From: Pseudobacter ginsenosidimutans
Lineage (GTDB): Bacteria > Bacteroidota > Bacteroidia > Chitinophagales > Chitinophagaceae
NCBI RefSeq assembly: GCF_007970185.1
Contig: NZ_CP042431.1
Location: 3,038,001 to 3,102,000 of the forward strand
Length of the DNA: 64,000 bases
Direction of reading: 5' to 3'
Shown: positions 27,596 to 35,913 of the stretch, one piece after another
Layout: the number at the start of each line of letters is the position of its first letter
Position numbering within the stretch: position 1 is the stretch's first letter
Program-made: the position numbers and the translations under genes
The notes under the pieces: model-generated
Seen by the model: only the letters and a program-made list of their open reading frames with translations
Databases searched by the model: none
Told to the model about the DNA's origin: nothing

Positions 27596-27599
27596 GTTC

Positions 27600-28262
27600 T
27601 TAGTCTTTTATGAGGTGTTGCTGTATCAGCGGCTGCCAGATCTTGTAGCCGTTGGCATTCATGTGCAGATTGTCTTCGAGGAAAATATCTGTTCTTAAGC
27701 TGCCATCTGCATTGCGCATGGCGGTGAACACATCTATATAAGCAGTCTTCTTCTTCTTTTTAAGGAATTTTTTGATTTGCTTATTGCCATCCTTCATCCC
27801 ATCCAGGAATTTCTCCCTGCGCGGGCTGGGCTTCATAGACACATATGCGATGGGCACATTGGGCATCCTGCTGCGGATCAACAGGAAAAGTTCCTTGAAC
27901 TTGCCTGATATATATTCGCCTTTTACATTTGGACCCAGATCATTCTCTCCGCAATAGATCACGATCTGACGCGGATTGTATTTGAAGATCACATCTTCTG
28001 CATACTGGATCACATGCGGAAGTCCTGATCCGCCGAAGCCCCTGTTCACAATTGTATAACCGGGAAAATAATCTTTCACATCTTTCCACATACGGAAAGA
28101 ACTGCTGCCGACAAACAAAATAGGATTGGCTGGCGGAGTAGAAATGGAATCCTGTTTTCTGAATTGCTGGATCTCATTGATAAATGGTTGGGCAAACGAC
28201 TGTGCCGCTACAATCAGCAGCAGGCAAACAGACAAGAAGGTGTAACGGAGTTTTTTCATCAT
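27600..28262 (-). CDS. Secreted SGNH/GDSL-family hydrolase
   Basis: A 220-residue exported esterase-type protein with a signal peptide cut near QSFAQ. The four SGNH blocks are seen: block I FVGSSSFRMW with the nucleophile serine, block II RGFGGSGLPH with the oxyanion glycine, block III YCGENDLG with the oxyanion asparagine, and block V DNLHMNANGY with the catalytic D and H. A lysine run (KKFLKKKKK) sits near residue 165. Members of this platelet-activating-factor-acetylhydrolase-like group remove acyl or acetyl groups from carbohydrates or lipids. It is divergent from the mannanase gene 115 bases away, which makes deacetylation of acetylated mannan a reasonable guess. Confidence 0.88.
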   Translation of the reverse strand: MMKKLRYTFLSVCLLLIVAAQSFAQPFINEIQQFRKQDSISTPPANPILFVGSSSFRMWKDVKDYFPGYTIVNRGFGGSGLPHVIQYAEDVIFKYNPRQIVIYCGENDLGPNVKGEYISGKFKELFLLIRSRMPNVPIAYVSMKPSPRREKFLDGMKDGNKQIKKFLKKKKKTAYIDVFTAMRNADGSLRTDIFLEDNLHMNANGYKIWQPLIQQHLIKD

Positions 28263-28377
28263 GGCATAAATATATTAAAGGATCAGCAGATCATGGAATT
28301 ATATCATAAGAAGATAAAAAAGTACTATTCAAGCGTATCATTAAACTATACTTTTGAAAAGCTATAAACAGACTGCC

Positions 28378-29502
28378 ATGTTTCGATCCCTGACGATTGC
28401 CATCTGCATGCTGATGCTGTATGCATCAGTGCCTGCCCAACAACCCTCCGATCCGTTGGCAACGCCTGCCACAAAACAGCTCTATACCGCAATTAAGCAA
28501 ATCAGTAAACGATACACCATCTTTGGTCACCAGGATGCACTTGCCTACGGCGTTGGCTGGAGAGCGATACCTGGCCGATGTGATGTGAAGGAAGTAGTGA
28601 ATGATCATCCCGGCGTGTATGGCTGGGATATCGCACATATTGAACTGGATTCGGCACGTGAAATTGATGGTGTGCTATTTTCTGATGTGAAACGATTCAT
28701 TCGCGAAGGATATGAAAGAGGCGGTGTGATCACCATCAGCTGGCATGCCCGGAACCCGCTCTCAGCGGGCTCTGCATGGGACACTACACCCGGAACGGTG
28801 AAAGCCATCCTGCCCGGCGGTACCAGACATGAGCTTTATAAAAGCTGGCTGGATAAAGTAGCGGTATTCATGAATGATCTGAAAGACAGTAAAGGCGAAT
28901 ACATTCCCATTCTCTTCCGTCCCTTTCATGAACTCACCGGTAACTGGTTCTGGTGGTGCAGGAACGTATGTACAATTGATGAGTTCAAACAGCTCTGGCA
29001 GTTCACTGTGCATTATCTGCGTGATAAAAAACAATTACATCATTTGTTGTACGTGTACAATACCGCCGGATTTGAAAATGAGCTGCAATTCATGGAACGA
29101 TATCCCGGTGATGAACTGGTGGACCTGATCAGCTTCGATAATTACCAATACAAAACCGATCCTGCAAGCAGGCAGCAATTCATTCAGCATATGCGCAGCA
29201 TGAGTGAGACCATCTGCCGGATCGCAGCATCAAAGAATAAGATTGCAGCCATCGCGGAAACCGGACTGGAAGCCATTCCTGACCCATATTGGTGGACGGC
29301 CGTGGTGTGGCCCATCGTGAAAGAACTGCAAATCGCATATGTATTGGTGTGGCGTAACCATGGTTTTGATCAGCACAACAAAAAAATGCATTACTATGCA
29401 CCTTATCCCGGACAGACATCTGCTGAGGATTTTAAAGTATTTTACAACAACCCGCATATTCTTTTTGAATCGAAACTGAAACAAGAACTGCAACGCCCTT
29501 AA
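28378..29502 (+). CDS. GH26 beta-mannanase
   Basis: A 374-residue secreted glycosidase of family GH26, which cuts beta-1,4-mannan. ATG 28378 gives a signal peptide ending VPAQQ; TTG 28354 is a less likely start. Key motifs are GHQDALAYGVGW, DIAHIEL, ITISWHARNP, the acid/base RPFHELTGNWFWW (E185) and the nucleophile IAETGLE (E294), with YVLVWRNHG at the end of the barrel. The length is right for a single catalytic domain. It is followed at 8, 11 and about 30 bases by a sodium symporter, an AGE epimerase and a dicarboxylate symporter, which places it at the head of a mannobiose-using operon. Confidence 0.92.
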   Translation: MFRSLTIAICMLMLYASVPAQQPSDPLATPATKQLYTAIKQISKRYTIFGHQDALAYGVGWRAIPGRCDVKEVVNDHPGVYGWDIAHIELDSAREIDGVLFSDVKRFIREGYERGGVITISWHARNPLSAGSAWDTTPGTVKAILPGGTRHELYKSWLDKVAVFMNDLKDSKGEYIPILFRPFHELTGNWFWWCRNVCTIDEFKQLWQFTVHYLRDKKQLHHLLYVYNTAGFENELQFMERYPGDELVDLISFDNYQYKTDPASRQQFIQHMRSMSETICRIAASKNKIAAIAETGLEAIPDPYWWTAVVWPIVKELQIAYVLVWRNHGFDQHNKKMHYYAPYPGQTSAEDFKVFYNNPHILFESKLKQELQRP

Positions 29503-29510
29503 CCTGAACT

Positions 29511-31337
29511 ATGAAACTGCAATTGGTAGATATCAGCATCGTAGTAAGTTACCTGGTGATGATGGTGCTCATCGGCTGGTTCCTTCGCAAGAAAGCACGT
29601 CAAAACAAAGAAAGTTACCTGCTGGGTGGAAAGAAGCTTCCCTGGTACATGCTCGGGCTCAGCGATGCTTCTGATATGTTCGATATCAGTGGCACCATGT
29701 GGATGGTGGCCCTTTGTTTCGTATACGGATTGAAAAGTATCTGGATCCCCTGGCTATGGCCTGTGTTCAACCAGGTATTCAATATGATGTATCTCGCCAA
29801 ATGGTTGCGGCGCTCCAATGCCAATACCGGCGCGGAATGGCTGGCCACGCGCTTCGGGCTTTCAGGAACAGGCGTAGGCGCTTCGCATATCATTGTGGTG
29901 GCATTCGCGCTGATCGGTTGCCTCGGTTTCCTCGCATATGGTTTCGTGGGGCTCGGTAAATTCATGGAGATCTTCGTTCCCTGGCATATCGTTTCGCCGT
30001 ATGTTCCCTTCGATGTGGCGCCGGAGTATGTGGCGCATTTCTACGGGATCGTTTTTACACTTTTCGCGATGTTCTATTCTATTCTCGGTGGTATGCATAG
30101 TATCGTGCTGGGGGATATGATCAAATACATCATCCTCGGAACGGGTTGCATCGCAGTGGGTATCATTGCGGTTACGCATCTGCGTGGTAATACCCTGAAT
30201 GTGCCGGCAGGGTGGAACAATCCATTCTTTGGTGTTGATCTGGGCCTCGACTGGAAAGGAATCATAGACGATGCCAATAAAAAGATAAAAGATGATGGCT
30301 TCGGATTGTTTTCCATTTTTTTCATGATGATGCTATTCAAGGGAGTGCTGGCCAGTCTTGCAGGCCCGGCGCCCAACTACGATATGCAGAAGGTGCTCAG
30401 CACGAGATCACCAAAAGAAGCATCGAAGATGACAGGATTCGTGTCCATAATTCTATTGCCTGTACGATACACACTGATCATCGGTCTCACTGTGCTGGCC
30501 TTATTGTATTATGATCAACTGAACTTGTCCGATGGCGCCGGTGGTACAGACTTCGAACGGATCTTGCCGGGTGCAGTGAATAATTTCCTGCCGGTTGGTA
30601 TCATGGGCATCATGCTTACCGGTTTGTTAGGCGCATTCATGGGAACTTTCTCTGGTACACTGAATGCAGCGCAGGCATACATCGTGAATGATATCTACCT
30701 GAAATATGTGAACCCCAACGCGGGTACGAAGAAGGTGATCCTCATCAATTATTTCGTGGGAGTGGTGGTAGTGGCCACAGGTATCGTGCTTGGTTTCTTT
30801 GCGAAGGATGTGAACTCCATTCTGCAATGGATCGTAGGCGCACTCTATGGAGGATACATTGCAGCGAACATGTTGAAGTGGTATTGGTGGCGATTCAATG
30901 CCAATGGATTTTTCTGGGGCATGATCAGTGGTATTGCAGCTGCGCTGGTATTCCCATTCATCTTTACCGGCATTAGTCTTTATAGCTGGCCTTTATTATT
31001 CCTCATCTCTCTTGCGGGTTGTATCATTGGTACTTATACTGCTCCGCCAACCGATCTGGAAGTCTTAAAATCTTTTTATCGTACTGTAAAGCCCTGGGGA
31101 TTTTGGGGCTGGATACATAGCCGTGTAGTGGCTGAAGATCCAACATTCCAACCCAACAGAAGATTCAAACTGGATATGTTCAACGTGGCGCTCGGTATTA
31201 CAGCTCAGTGCTGCCTGACCCTTTTACCGATGTATCTTGTACTCTGGATGGAATTGCCGCTGCTCATCACTATTGCCATCCTGGTGGTGATTGCCATTAT
31301 CCTCAAAAGGACCTGGTGGAATAAACTGGAAGATTAA
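29511..31337 (+). CDS. Sodium:solute symporter (SSS family), probable mannobiose transporter
   Basis: A 608-residue inner-membrane protein with about 13-14 hydrophobic segments. The N-terminal RKKARQNKESYLLGGKKLPWYMLGLSDASDMFDISG is the standard SSS opening, and the sodium-site region SSMFDISG-like and GAFMGTFSGTLNAAQAYIVNDIY are present. Position between a mannanase and a 2-epimerase matches the Bacteroides fragilis arrangement in which an SSS protein imports mannobiose. The substrate is therefore inferred from context, while family membership is directly supported. Confidence 0.92.
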   Translation: MKLQLVDISIVVSYLVMMVLIGWFLRKKARQNKESYLLGGKKLPWYMLGLSDASDMFDISGTMWMVALCFVYGLKSIWIPWLWPVFNQVFNMMYLAKWLRRSNANTGAEWLATRFGLSGTGVGASHIIVVAFALIGCLGFLAYGFVGLGKFMEIFVPWHIVSPYVPFDVAPEYVAHFYGIVFTLFAMFYSILGGMHSIVLGDMIKYIILGTGCIAVGIIAVTHLRGNTLNVPAGWNNPFFGVDLGLDWKGIIDDANKKIKDDGFGLFSIFFMMMLFKGVLASLAGPAPNYDMQKVLSTRSPKEASKMTGFVSIILLPVRYTLIIGLTVLALLYYDQLNLSDGAGGTDFERILPGAVNNFLPVGIMGIMLTGLLGAFMGTFSGTLNAAQAYIVNDIYLKYVNPNAGTKKVILINYFVGVVVVATGIVLGFFAKDVNSILQWIVGALYGGYIAANMLKWYWWRFNANGFFWGMISGIAAALVFPFIFTGISLYSWPLLFLISLAGCIIGTYTAPPTDLEVLKSFYRTVKPWGFWGWIHSRVVAEDPTFQPNRRFKLDMFNVALGITAQCCLTLLPMYLVLWMELPLLITIAILVVIAIILKRTWWNKLED

Positions 31338-31348
31338 ACAACAGCATC

Positions 31349-32536
31349 ATGCTCAGTCTGGCTCAGTTCAAAGAAGAAGTAACAAAGGAATTGTACAGTA
31401 TCCTGGACTACTGGATGCTCCATGTGGTGGACCATCAGCAAGGTGGATTTTATGGAAAAATAGACCACGATGATACCGTTTTTCCCGAAGCATTAAAAGG
31501 TTCCGTGCTCAACAGTCGCATATGCTGGAGCTTTGCTGCTGCTTACAATCAAACCCAAAAAACTCAATACCTCCGCATTGCCGAAAGAGCGTATGAATAT
31601 ATCGTTGAACATTTCATCGATCCGGATTATGGCGGTGTATACTGGACTGTGACCGCTTCCGGACAGCCCGCAGACACAAAAAAACAGACCTATGCCATCG
31701 CATTTGCCGTGTATGGCCTCAGCGAGTATTACAGAGCATCCGGCGATGAAGCAGCGAAGCAACATGCCATCGATCTTTATCGAACTATCATACAGCATGC
31801 TGCCGAGCCAGTGCATGGTGGTTACCTCGAAGCTTTTGCCCGCGACTGGTCTGATTTGCCGGACATGCGTCTCAGCGCCAAAGATGCCAATGAACGGAAA
31901 ACCATGAACACGCATCTGCATGTGCTGGAAGCCTTCGCCAACCTGTACCGCATCTGGCCAGAGCCTGCACTCAAAAAACAGATCATCCAACTGATAGATA
32001 TCTTTTCACATCATATCATTCATCCCTATACGCAGCATCTTCAACTCTTCTTCTCCGATGATTGGGAACCCCGTTCTACACTGATCTCTTATGGTCATGA
32101 TATAGAAGCGGCCTGGCTGATCCAGGAAGCTGCAGAAGTAATCAGGGAAGACATTCTGCTCAAAGAAATAAGTACGCGCTCTGTGCAGATTGCCATCGCT
32201 GCTGCCGAAGCGTTGGACGCTGATGGTGGTCTCTGGTATGAGTTCGACCCCGCAACCAATCACTGGGCCAGGGAAAAACACTGGTGGCCGCAGGCCGAAG
32301 CCATGGTGGGATTCTTCAATGCCTGGCAAATCACGCATGATGAAAATTTTCTAAAAAACGCTATTGGTTCCTGGAAGTTTATTCAAGAATTTCTAATTGA
32401 TTCCCATAAAGGCGAATGGATTTGGGGCGTGTATGAAAATTACCATATCATTGCGCAGGAAGATAAGGCAGGTCTCTGGAAATGCCCTTATCATAACGGC
32501 CGTGCATGTTTGGAGATCATGCGCCGGATTCAATGA
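31349..32536 (+). CDS. AGE-family cellobiose/mannobiose 2-epimerase
   Basis: A 395-residue alpha/alpha barrel enzyme. Motifs are DHQQGGFYGKIDHD, LNSRICWSFAAAY, DPDYGGVYWTV, MNTHLHVLEAFANLYRIWP, SYGHDIEAAWLIQEAA and REKHWWPQAEAMVGFFNAWQI, with GEWIWGV and GLWKCPYHNGRACLEI at the end. The histidines in HLHVLEAF, SYGHDIE and KCPYHNGR match the catalytic and binding residues of cellobiose 2-epimerase. The reaction converts beta-1,4-mannobiose to mannosyl-glucose. Its stop TGA overlaps a possible ATG of the next gene, and it sits 11 bases after the symporter. Confidence 0.92.
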   Translation: MLSLAQFKEEVTKELYSILDYWMLHVVDHQQGGFYGKIDHDDTVFPEALKGSVLNSRICWSFAAAYNQTQKTQYLRIAERAYEYIVEHFIDPDYGGVYWTVTASGQPADTKKQTYAIAFAVYGLSEYYRASGDEAAKQHAIDLYRTIIQHAAEPVHGGYLEAFARDWSDLPDMRLSAKDANERKTMNTHLHVLEAFANLYRIWPEPALKKQIIQLIDIFSHHIIHPYTQHLQLFFSDDWEPRSTLISYGHDIEAAWLIQEAAEVIREDILLKEISTRSVQIAIAAAEALDADGGLWYEFDPATNHWAREKHWWPQAEAMVGFFNAWQITHDENFLKNAIGSWKFIQEFLIDSHKGEWIWGVYENYHIIAQEDKAGLWKCPYHNGRACLEIMRRIQ

Positions 32537-32568
32537 AAACCGGGCTTCGCCCCCACCCTGAAACAGTC

Positions 32569-33825
32569 ATGAAATATTTGAAGAGCCTCTATGTCCAGGT
32601 AATCATTGGAATGATCCTGGGAGTACTTGTTGGTTGGAAATTCCCTGCATTCCAGGATAGTGCCAAACTGATCAGTGAAACTTTCATCAACATGATCAAG
32701 ATGGTGATTGCCCCTGTTATCTTTTTCACCATCGTGGCAGGTATTGCCGGCGCAGGTGATCTGAAAAAAGTGGGTAGGGTAGGATTGAAAGCATTCATCT
32801 ATTTCGAGATCGTTACTACCCTTGCACTCATCATCGGTTTGGTCACTGCCAATGTATTGAAGCCTGGTGTTGGCGTTGAAAAGCAAACAGGCGGTGCTGC
32901 AAAAGTGGCCCAATACGCAGAACAGGCCAAAGAAATGGACTGGGGGAGTTTTTTTTCCAAAATCGTTCCTCACAATGTAGTGGAAGCATTCGCTACCGGA
33001 GATATCCTGCAGGTACTTTTCTTCAGCGTTCTCTTTGCCGTTGGCCTGAAAATGATGGGTGATAAAGGTGGCAGTCTGCTGACCACATTCGAAAAGATAA
33101 ACCAGGTATTGTTCAATGTGCTCAAGATCATCATGAGACTGAGCCCCATCGGCGCCTTCGGTGGTATGGCCTACACAATCGGTAAGTTCGGGTTCGGAAC
33201 ACTCAAAGATCTCGGCTTCCTGATGATGAGCTTCTATCTCACTGGTATACTCTTCATTTTTATCGTACTGAACCTGATCTGCATGTATTACAAGATCAGC
33301 CTGTGGAGATTGCTGGCGTACATCAAGGAAGAGCTGCTGATAGTGCTGGGAGCCAGCAGCAGTGAAGCGGCCCTGCCCAGCATCATGCAAAAACTTACTG
33401 CCGCAGGCTGCGAAAAGGAAGTAGTGGGATTGGTGATACCCACCGGATATAGCTTCAATCTCGACGGTACTACCATTTATTTAAGTATGGCGGTGATCTT
33501 CCTGGCCCAGGTATTTGAAGTACCGCTTTCATTAGGGCAACAACTAACCATCATCGGTATATTGCTGCTCACCAGTAAAGGTGCTGCAGGCGTAACCGGC
33601 AGCGGCTTCATTGTGCTCACTTCCACACTTACCGCTTTAAAAGTGATCCCGCTCGAAGGACTGGCAATGCTTATTGGTGTTGACCGTTTCATGAGTGAAG
33701 GCCGCGCCATCGTGAACATCATCGGCAATACCATTGCTACGGTGGTGATAGCCAAATCCGAAAACGAGATCGATATGGAACGATACAGGATGGTAGTGGA
33801 AAAAAAGACCACCCGCCTCATCTGA
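32569..33825 (+). CDS. DctA/GltP-type dicarboxylate/amino acid:cation symporter
   Basis: A 418-residue DAACS-family carrier. ATG 32569 (MKYLKSLYVQVIIGMILG) aligns with the start of DctA; ATG 32533 overlaps the epimerase stop and would add 12 residues. Signature elements are the serine-rich hairpin LGASSSEAALPSIMQKL, PTGYSFNLDGTTIYLSM, the second hairpin SKGAAGVTGSGFIVL and DRFMSEGRAIVNIIGNTIATVVI. It takes up C4-dicarboxylates, glutamate or aspartate with sodium or protons. Its link to mannan use is not obvious; it may simply share the transcript. Confidence 0.92.
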   Translation: MKYLKSLYVQVIIGMILGVLVGWKFPAFQDSAKLISETFINMIKMVIAPVIFFTIVAGIAGAGDLKKVGRVGLKAFIYFEIVTTLALIIGLVTANVLKPGVGVEKQTGGAAKVAQYAEQAKEMDWGSFFSKIVPHNVVEAFATGDILQVLFFSVLFAVGLKMMGDKGGSLLTTFEKINQVLFNVLKIIMRLSPIGAFGGMAYTIGKFGFGTLKDLGFLMMSFYLTGILFIFIVLNLICMYYKISLWRLLAYIKEELLIVLGASSSEAALPSIMQKLTAAGCEKEVVGLVIPTGYSFNLDGTTIYLSMAVIFLAQVFEVPLSLGQQLTIIGILLLTSKGAAGVTGSGFIVLTSTLTALKVIPLEGLAMLIGVDRFMSEGRAIVNIIGNTIATVVIAKSENEIDMERYRMVVEKKTTRLI

Positions 33826-33836
33826 TCTGAAAATAT

Positions 33837-33844
33837 TACCTTCG
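33837..33844 (+). promoter_or_regulatory. Possible -7 box for the phnA-like gene
   Basis: TACCTTCG, one change from TAnnTTTG, is followed by CGGCC and lies 22 bases before the start codon. This would give a leader of about 15 bases, common in this phylum. No clear -33 TTTG is present. Confidence 0.3.
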
Positions 33845-33866
33845 CGGCCATTCAAAACAGCATAGT

Positions 33867-34451
33867 ATGAAATTGCTTGATTTACTGGAGGCCAGAAGTG
33901 GCAAAGTTTGCGAACTCTGCGGATCGGCAAACGGACTCAAACCTTACGAACTGCCGCCATCCTCGGATGGGACTATCGACGATACCATCCTCGCCTGTGA
34001 GAAATGCAGGATGCAGTTGGAAAAGAAAGAAGAGCTAGACAGTAAACACTGGGCTGTGCTCAGCACATCCATGTGGAGCGAAGTGCCAGCGGTGCAGGTG
34101 GTAACATGGCGCATGCTCAACCGCCTCCGCAACGAAAGCTGGGCCGCCGAGAATATCGATATGATGTACCTCAGCGAAGAACAACTGGCCTGGGCTAAAG
34201 CCACCGGAGATCATGAGAACGATGGCAGCGTTGACCTGCATAAAGATGCAAACGGACATACCCTCCAGAATGGCGACTCCGTTGTGCTGGTAAAATCACT
34301 CGATGTCAAAGGCTCAACCATTAATGCAAAAATGGGAACGGTAGTCCGTAATATCAGACTGGTGCCTGACAATGCGGAACAGATCGAAGGAAGGGTGGAA
34401 AATCAATTGATTGTGATCCTCACGAAATATGTAAGAAGACAGAACAACTGA
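33867..34451 (+). CDS. PhnA-domain (YjdM-like) zinc-ribbon protein
   Basis: A 194-residue cytosolic protein. The N-terminal zinc ribbon has CELCG and CEKC, and the C-terminal PhnA domain reads DANGHTLQNGDSVVLVKSLDVKGSTINAKMGTVVRNIRL with the ending HHE-like IEGRVENQLIVILTKYVRR. PhnA/YjdM was named for the phosphonate operon but is not needed for phosphonate cleavage; its role is unsettled. It is longer than the 110-residue E. coli form, with a middle segment of about 70 residues (SKHWAVLSTSMWSEVPAVQ in part) typical of Bacteroidota versions. A strong terminator follows. Confidence 0.85.
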   Translation: MKLLDLLEARSGKVCELCGSANGLKPYELPPSSDGTIDDTILACEKCRMQLEKKEELDSKHWAVLSTSMWSEVPAVQVVTWRMLNRLRNESWAAENIDMMYLSEEQLAWAKATGDHENDGSVDLHKDANGHTLQNGDSVVLVKSLDVKGSTINAKMGTVVRNIRLVPDNAEQIEGRVENQLIVILTKYVRRQNN

Positions 34452-34473
34452 TTCCTGTTTTCCACTAATACTG

Positions 34474-34508
34474 AAAAGGACGAGCCTGAACATGGCCGTC
34501 CTTTTTTT
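34474..34508 (+). terminator. Intrinsic terminator after the phnA-like gene
   Basis: The outer stem AAAAGGACG/CGTCCTTTT is extended by GCC/GGC inside a single-base bulge, and is followed by a run of seven T. It lies 23 bases after the stop codon. Confidence 0.9.
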
Positions 34509-34599
34509 ATAACTGTCTATCGATAAGCAGAGATAGCTCTTGCAATCCTCCATCTTTCTTTGTATTTTACAGTAGACCAAAATACCCTAAAACTGTTTG

Positions 34600-35274
34600 A
34601 TGTTTACGCCCCCAGATAGCATCCCCGGCCTTGAAGTGTTTACGGTAGGATCAGGTAAATACGCAATTAAGAACCTGGAAGGGCCTATTACTTTACCTTG
34701 CTGGAGCGGCTTTCAAAGCAGACTGGATGCTTCCGGCATTACCGGTGATTCGTATTCTGCCGATGGTCAGGCAAGGATCACACTGGGTGGAGATATGATC
34801 AGCGGGCATCCTGCAATTCAACCAATCCATATTAACGCTTACCAGTACCTGCTGAATCATCAGCACGAAGTACAGGAACGGATTCTGATGGCGCTGCTGA
34901 CAGAATACAAACGACTGCAGGACATGTATTGCTATAGTGAGAAACTCGCTGCTGCGCTCATGCCCAATGTGAATGAAATACAACAATTCAAAAAACTCAT
35001 CGGTCTTTCTGCTGTTCATTTGCTCAATGTGAGCAAAGACGATATAGCCTATGTGGGATATGAATTCAGCTGCACCTGGGACAGGGAATTTGGCCTGGGT
35101 GTAATGACCCATAAAGACCGGATCATCGAGATCGGCGATGCCAGTACTGCCTTCCTCACCTGGATCGCGGACAGGGACAGGGACCCCGAAACTGCCAACA
35201 GCGATTCCATTTTTATCGCTTTGGAAGAAGAATTACTCCTGCCTTCCAAAAGGCCCTGGTGGAAATTCTGGTGA
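34600..35274 (+). CDS. DUF6985-like protein
   Basis: A 224-residue cytosolic protein from ATG 34600. The C-terminal part, YVGYEFSCTWDREFGLGVMTHKDRIIEIGDASTAFLTW in pieces, resembles the DUF6985 pattern of an acidic strand pair with W-D-x-E-x-G-x-G-V. The N-terminal half (GPITLPCWSGFQSRL) is the matching front sheet. The function of that family is not established. It ends with an aromatic KRPWWKFW tail. The gene stands alone between a terminator and a convergent acetyltransferase whose stop is two bases away. Confidence 0.6.
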   Translation: MFTPPDSIPGLEVFTVGSGKYAIKNLEGPITLPCWSGFQSRLDASGITGDSYSADGQARITLGGDMISGHPAIQPIHINAYQYLLNHQHEVQERILMALLTEYKRLQDMYCYSEKLAAALMPNVNEIQQFKKLIGLSAVHLLNVSKDDIAYVGYEFSCTWDREFGLGVMTHKDRIIEIGDASTAFLTWIADRDRDPETANSDSIFIALEEELLLPSKRPWWKFW

Positions 35275-35276
35275 GT

Positions 35277-35783
35277 CTACAATTCCATTTCGAATAAACT
35301 GTAATCTCCTTTTTTATAATGCAAGGGCAGGTCCGCATCCGGGTGGATGCCCGTTGTACCGAGATAATTGAAACCACAACTGATATAATAATTGTTGAGT
35401 TTATCATTTCCACTGCCCGTATCCATCCGGATAAACTTTTTTCCATTTTCCCTGGCGTACCGTTTTGTCCATTCCACGATCTCCTTCACCAGTCCCTGAC
35501 CCCGGAAAGCAGGATGGGTGGCAATACGATGCAGGTACACGGCAGGATCTGCATCCCTTTCTTTCCAGATATGCGGATCACTGAACCCCGTTACGAACAC
35601 ACAGGCGATGACTTCTTCTTTTACAACCTTCCATTGTCTCTGTGCAAGGACCTCTTCTTCTACCAGTGCCCGGTCGAAGCCCAGCCAGTAGCGGGTTGTA
35701 TGCAATTTTTGATAAGCCGTGGCCTGATCATAGAGCTCAAAGATCGTATCGATGTCCGCCGGCGTACTGTTGAGGATTTTCAT
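35277..35783 (-). CDS. GNAT-family N-acetyltransferase
   Basis: A 168-residue acetyltransferase. The acetyl-CoA loop is in RIATHPAFRGQGLVKEIVEWTKRYA (R-G-Q-G-L), followed by KFIRMDTGSGNDKLNNYYISCGFNYLG, the usual C-terminal motif. The N-terminal LNSTPADIDTIFELYDQATAYQ is the typical substrate-side start. The acceptor cannot be named. It is divergent from the GAF protein gene across 130 bases containing repeats. Confidence 0.88.
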   Translation of the reverse strand: MKILNSTPADIDTIFELYDQATAYQKLHTTRYWLGFDRALVEEEVLAQRQWKVVKEEVIACVFVTGFSDPHIWKERDADPAVYLHRIATHPAFRGQGLVKEIVEWTKRYARENGKKFIRMDTGSGNDKLNNYYISCGFNYLGTTGIHPDADLPLHYKKGDYSLFEMEL

Positions 35784-35788
35784 AAACC

Positions 35789-35850
35789 AGACTGTTTTAA
35801 TAGTGATATCCGGAACAAAGCTCCGATCAAAATCCGGAATAAAACAGACT
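35789..35850. promoter_or_regulatory. Repeat cluster in the GNAT/GAF divergent promoter region
   Basis: An outer inverted repeat, AGACTGTTTTA (35789-35799) and TAAAACAGACT (35840-35850, one mismatch), encloses two direct copies of ATCCGGAA at 35808 and 35832, 24 bases apart. Each copy contains the palindrome TCCGGA. Layered symmetry in a divergent region suggests regulator sites. Confidence 0.35.
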
Positions 35851-35913
35851 CAGTTTTTAGAAGATTGGCAGGATCAGTTATTACGGCTAATTATTTTACC
35901 TGATTAAAATCAT

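Noticed and set aside
27160-27600. Operon between the NTF2-like gene and the SGNH hydrolase
   Set aside because: They share a strand, but a hairpin terminator at 27573-27595 separates them.
32530-33390. Long minus-strand open frame of about 286 codons opposite the dicarboxylate symporter
   Set aside because: It is fully antisense to a protein with clear family motifs, has an unnatural composition rich in H, Q and D, and lacks any domain.
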